Origin: Brachionus koreanus
Lineage: Eukaryota > Rotifera > Eurotatoria > Ploima > Brachionidae
Direction: 5' to 3'
DNA length: 64,000 nt
Assembly (NCBI GenBank): GCA_016987375.1
Contig: PJRA01000216.1
Location: forward strand, 1,544,131-1,608,130
Shown: one piece after another, positions 60,722-64,000 of the stretch
Layout of the letters: each line of letters begins with the position of its first letter
Numbering within the stretch: the first letter of the stretch is position 1
The notes under the pieces: generated by a model
Database searches by the model: none
What the model was told of the DNA's origin: nothing
Seen by the model: the letters and a program-made list of their open reading frames with translations, nothing else
Made by a program: the position numbers and the translations under genes

Positions 60722-63500
60722 CTAATTTAAAACAATTTCTTCGGGTGTCGTCTTATTTTGTGATTTATCTGTAGACCTTGGCACTTGTTCGCCGCTCTCA
60801 CTCACTTGTTCGTTCATTTCATCATCATCAATATCATTTTCCAAATTAACTATTTTCAATTGGTTTATTTTTGTTTTATCGATTATTTCATCTTCATCAT
60901 CTTCATCCTCGTCATCATCTTGATTCATTTTATCTTCTTGCTTATGGTTCGAATCGGAAGAATTGGATGTGTCCATTTTGGTCGCATTATCTTGATAGTT
61001 AGTGGTTTCTTGGTTGCGTGCGGGCACACATTTTTGGATAGTAGAATTTGGAAAGTAACTTCTTACATCACTGTCTGTATCAGAGCTTAAAAATTGCACT
61101 GAAAGCTCAAGCTCTCCAACAAGAGCACTTTTACCATTCAAAAAGAGCTCATTATTAACTATATAATTGGTTAAGACTCTGGCAACTAGGACTCTGATAT
61201 TAGGAACTTTTTCATTACGGTATTGTAACAATTTTGGCAAAAAATCTCTCGTAAACAGCTCAAAATCATTATAGGCGTTTGTGGCCAATATTTGCTCGCA
61301 TATCATTACATACAGCTGCCTAAGAGTCCATTTTTCACTATTGCCAAGTATACGGACTACATCATCAATGAAGTTACGGCGCAGATCTTGTCTTTTTCTA
61401 ATCTCAAACTGTCTCAGTATTTCAACCAAAGTTTTTGTAGCGGTGACTCTGACCTCAGCTATTCTGTCCAATGCAAGTATAAAAGCCACTGGTTGAACAA
61501 ATTGAGCCAGGCACTCAGGTGAAAAAAGCTCACAAAATTGACTCATTTGCAAGCAAAGCTCATTTCTGAAACGCCAGTTTCGTTGATTGTCCATTTTTAG
61601 AAAGTCGTTCAATTTAGGCATGTACGCTTGTCGGTATTCCATTGACAATACATTTAAGAATTTAGTCAAATTTGAAACAATACCAATGCGAACTTCATCC
61701 ACATCTTTAATATAACTATCGAACACAGGCACTAAATCTATTTGAGTATTGTCGGTACCAAGAATAATGGCCAATTCGTGAATCGAATAGGCCAATGTTT
61801 GTCTCACTTTCCAACTTAAATCTTCGGACAATTTTTTGTACAAATTTTTCAAAAATTTCCAATATTTAGCACCCAGAGTTAAAGCAATAGCAGGAAAATT
61901 GTACGCACAATTATAGTTCATTTCTGAATCTAAACTACTTTGGGAATTTATCTCAACCATTGTGACATAGTAGCTGAGCAAAATGGGCGGCACAATTTCT
62001 TGCTCAAGTTCTTTGCTAATTTGCTGAATCAAATTTTCCAGAGTGGGCTGAGTAGTTGGCTGTTGGTTTAAATTTGTGGTCGATGCATAAAGGCTTGGCT
62101 TATTTACGTCATTTAAATTGTTTAGCAAGTTGGTCAAAGTCGGCGTTGCGTCATCAGATTTAGGGTCAATGGCCCCTCGGAGACTCTCGTCAATGGACGG
62201 CAGAGAGTTTCGCCAGTAGATGAAATTCGAATATTCAGTTTCTTTTGGAGACTCTAATTTTTCTTCCGGCTTGGTCTCAATTATTGAAGTATCATTTTGG
62301 GCGCTGTTTTCCGATTCACTCAATGCAAATGTTGAAATAAATGGACCAAGTGATTTATATGCGGATATTTTGACCCAACGCGAATTGTCTTCGAGCAGAC
62401 GAGTAAAACATTCAGTGAGTACTGTTTCTCTTTTTTTGCGCGAGCATGTTTGGGCAAATGAGGAAAACTGATCGGCACACACCTTACGTATCGCCCAAAC
62501 TTGATCTTTCATGAACTCACAAAAATTTGGTAGCTAAAATAAATTCATTTAAAGTTCATTTAGTTTTATTCCAATTATTAATTTAAGTAAATCTGTATTT
62601 ACCAGCTGGTTTTCGACATCTTCGGAAGAAATTATGTTTGCTATTTCGGCTATATAGGTAGCACAAGTCTAATAATAAAAAATAGCAAATATTTAGTCTA
62701 TTTTTTCATCTTTTTTCTATGAATTTTTGAAGTTACTTTTCGAGTGTGAAAGACTGGGCTGATGCAAAGTCGGCAAAATGGTTCAAGAAAATATTTAGTT
62801 GTCAGCTCACGGCCAATTAAAGGAGCAAGCTTGCCAAAGAGCTTAAATTGAGAATTTTTAGAAAAAAAAATCAGAAAAATAAAAGCCGTAAACTTGTTCT
62901 AGAATCACTTAATTTTACCTAAACAAATTTTTTCATTTTTATAAGAATCAATCTCCTTAATTTTATTAAATTTTTATCCAAATTAGAAATACTGACACCT
63001 AAAATATAAAACATAATTTTTTATAATAAAAGACTAACCGTAATGCAATCAATGTGAAAATCTTCATTGTTTTCTTTAACTAGACTTAATAAACAAGGAA
63101 TAATTATTTCTTCAATTTGACCTAAAAGAATAATTTTTTATCTATTAAAAATTTGTTGAATTTTTCATTTTTACGATTGTCCACAAGTTGCTTTTCAACA
63201 AGATTTAGAAGAGCGGACGAGGCGCATTTTTTGACCTGATAAGCAGTTTCGGGCATCAGATCACTGATTAGCACGGTAAGCTGATTGACCATATTAAAGT
63301 CGTCGGTGAAATCAAAAGGAATTGTGTTTTGCTCTGTGTAGAGAAAATGAATTACGTTTTGAATTTGGTCTAGCCATAACGATCGCAGCAAAACATCTGA
63401 GTAGAAACAGTATTTTTTCAAATAGAAAAATACTCGCACATAGTCTTCTTGAGCTGCGGCAAATTCCAATGCAGGAACCACATATTTTGAGGCTGATTCA
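60722..63500 (-). CDS. PPP4R1: Protein phosphatase 4 regulatory subunit 1 (PPP4R1), 5' end missing
   Basis: Visible minus-strand exons: 63500..63175, 63121..63039, 62841..62737, 62668..62603, 62533..60722, about 796 codons. The upstream exon(s) with the start were not found, either beyond the window or hidden in 63501-64000. It is a HEAT-repeat regulatory subunit of the PP4 phosphatase. HEAT blocks match human PPP4R1: LLPNFCEFMKDQVWAIRKVCADQF, SRWVKISAYKSLGPFISTFA, YWRNSLPSID, NCAYNFPAIALTLGAKYWKF, WKVRQTLAYSIHELAIILG, VDEVRIGIVSNLTKFL, NRNWRFRNELCLQM and VPNIRVLVARVL. Between the HEAT groups is a hydrophilic insert of about 150 residues. The C-terminus is very acidic (DDDEDEDDEDE). The first visible exon begins in mid-codon after an acceptor, which confirms upstream coding sequence. 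Confidence 0.92.
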
Positions 63501-63784
63501 CTTTAAAAATTAAATTAATTAGTCTAATTTTAAATATTTTCCTCTAATTCTTCAAATAGATTCAAAATATTAAATATAAAAATAAAACGCTTTTTCATTT
63601 ATTTCAATTAGGAGAAATAAATTTTTTTTTCTTTTGTTCGTTTTTGATTTTTCAGAATTTGCTTTAAGTTATTGATCTTTTCTATATTCTGTAATTTAAA
63701 TTTTTTTTTAGAGTCTATTTTCAATTTATTGAAAAAAAGTTGAATCAGAATTGTTATTTATTCTGTCTGTTTTATTGCAAAATA

Positions 63785-63826
63785 TTAGCACTCAAAGGAC
63801 CGGTGTCAATTTGGCACCTTTTTTTA
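63785..63826. repeat. piggyBac-like terminus (left type)
   Basis: TTAGCACTCAAAGGACCGG then TGTCAATTTGGCACC and a T run. It matches the inverted layout of the other termini (CACTCAAAGGxCCGG, then a short GGTGxxAATTTGGCACC hairpin). TTAA is mutated to TTAG. Confidence 0.5.
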
Positions 63827-63905
63827 TGCTCTTTATCTTTGGAATAATTAATCAGATTTTCAAAAATCAAATTGCAAATTGATTAGCGTCATTAGAAATA
63901 AAAGT

Positions 63906-64000
63906 GATCAAATGTTAATTCAAGATGACATTGACAAGATGGTTGAGTGGTCCAAACGTTGGAGTATGGAATTTAATGAATCCAAGTGTAAAGTAATATA
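63906..64000 (+). mobile_element. LINE reverse-transcriptase fragment at the window edge
   Basis: Open frame DQMLIQDDIDKMVEWSKRW then SMEFNESKCKVI, running off the end. It matches the non-LTR retrotransposon RT block LQxDLDKLVEWSxKWxMEFNxxKCKVMxI, just after the active-site region. It appears to be a different LINE type from the one at 17550. Continuation lies outside the window. Confidence 0.75.

Larger units (their letters stand above)
63501..64000 (-). other. 5' intron or upstream region of PPP4R1 with mobile DNA
   Basis: On the minus strand this leads to the acceptor of the first visible PPP4R1 exon. No convincing upstream coding exon is found. It contains a piggyBac-like terminus and a LINE fragment, so the intron is at least 500 bp, longer than almost all others in the window. 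Confidence 0.5.

Noticed and set aside
60785..61090. 101-codon hydrophobic plus-strand open frame
   Set aside because: Antisense of the acidic tail of PPP4R1; Asp/Glu codons read backwards give Ile/Phe/Val.
1..64000. CRISPR arrays, operons, phage or bacterial defence systems
   Set aside because: Genes have spliceosomal introns and metazoan families throughout; no array of spaced direct repeats was seen.

Overview
This is a eukaryotic window from a small-bodied invertebrate with a very AT-rich, compact genome. Genes are broken by many GT-AG introns, mostly 45-70 bp, and every recognisable protein is of metazoan type: core-1 galactosyltransferase, Rac, BTB-Kelch, TMEM144, a Dpr/ZIG-8-like Ig protein, EMC1, NCBP1, PPP4R1. 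A monogonont rotifer would fit, but nothing here proves it. Exon joins below were worked out by hand from frame, splice sites and remembered family conservation; no search was run.

Layout. 1-5.4 kb: a tandem C1GALT1-like glycosyltransferase cluster (3' end of one gene, a one-exon relic, one complete gene), with a SINE-like element, a decayed mariner transposase and a gap-centred inverted repeat between them. 7.9-8.65 kb (-): a Rac-family GTPase. 11.05-14.1 kb (+): UQCR11 (complex III subunit) and a KLHL2/3-like BTB-Kelch protein. 14.5-15.4 and 22.3-23.2 kb (+): two SRRM2/Cwf21-type splicing factors, nearly identical in a sharply bounded tract. Between them, 15.9-20.5 kb (-): TBC1D20, with one 2.7 kb intron full of mobile DNA. 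24.1-28.7 kb (+): three tandem TMEM144 genes. 31.4 kb (+): a protein with a PP1-docking motif. 34.0-39.4 kb: RCC1L (-) and EMC1 (+), divergent over 186 bp, then a DNAJB9/ERdj4-like gene. 40.6-51.2 kb: about 10.6 kb without a recognisable gene. 51.2-53.2 kb (+): a Dpr/ZIG-8-like Ig protein and a small acidic protein. 55.4-55.9 kb: a Tc1/mariner fragment. 56.2-59.2 kb (-): NCBP1. 60.7-63.5 kb (-): PPP4R1, whose 5' exons are not visible. The window ends inside a LINE reverse-transcriptase relic.

Most genes are housekeeping: ER and Golgi work (C1GALT1, TBC1D20, EMC1, DNAJB9), mitochondria (UQCR11, RCC1L), RNA processing (SRRM2-like, NCBP1) and signalling (Rac, KLHL, PPP4R1). No operon-like system and no clearly new multi-gene system is visible. 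The most informative observations are the nested transposon insertion with a readable empty site in the TBC1D20 intron, the gene-conversion-like tract between the Cwf21 paralogs, the 14-nt microexon in a TMEM144 copy, and the scattered piggyBac-like termini.
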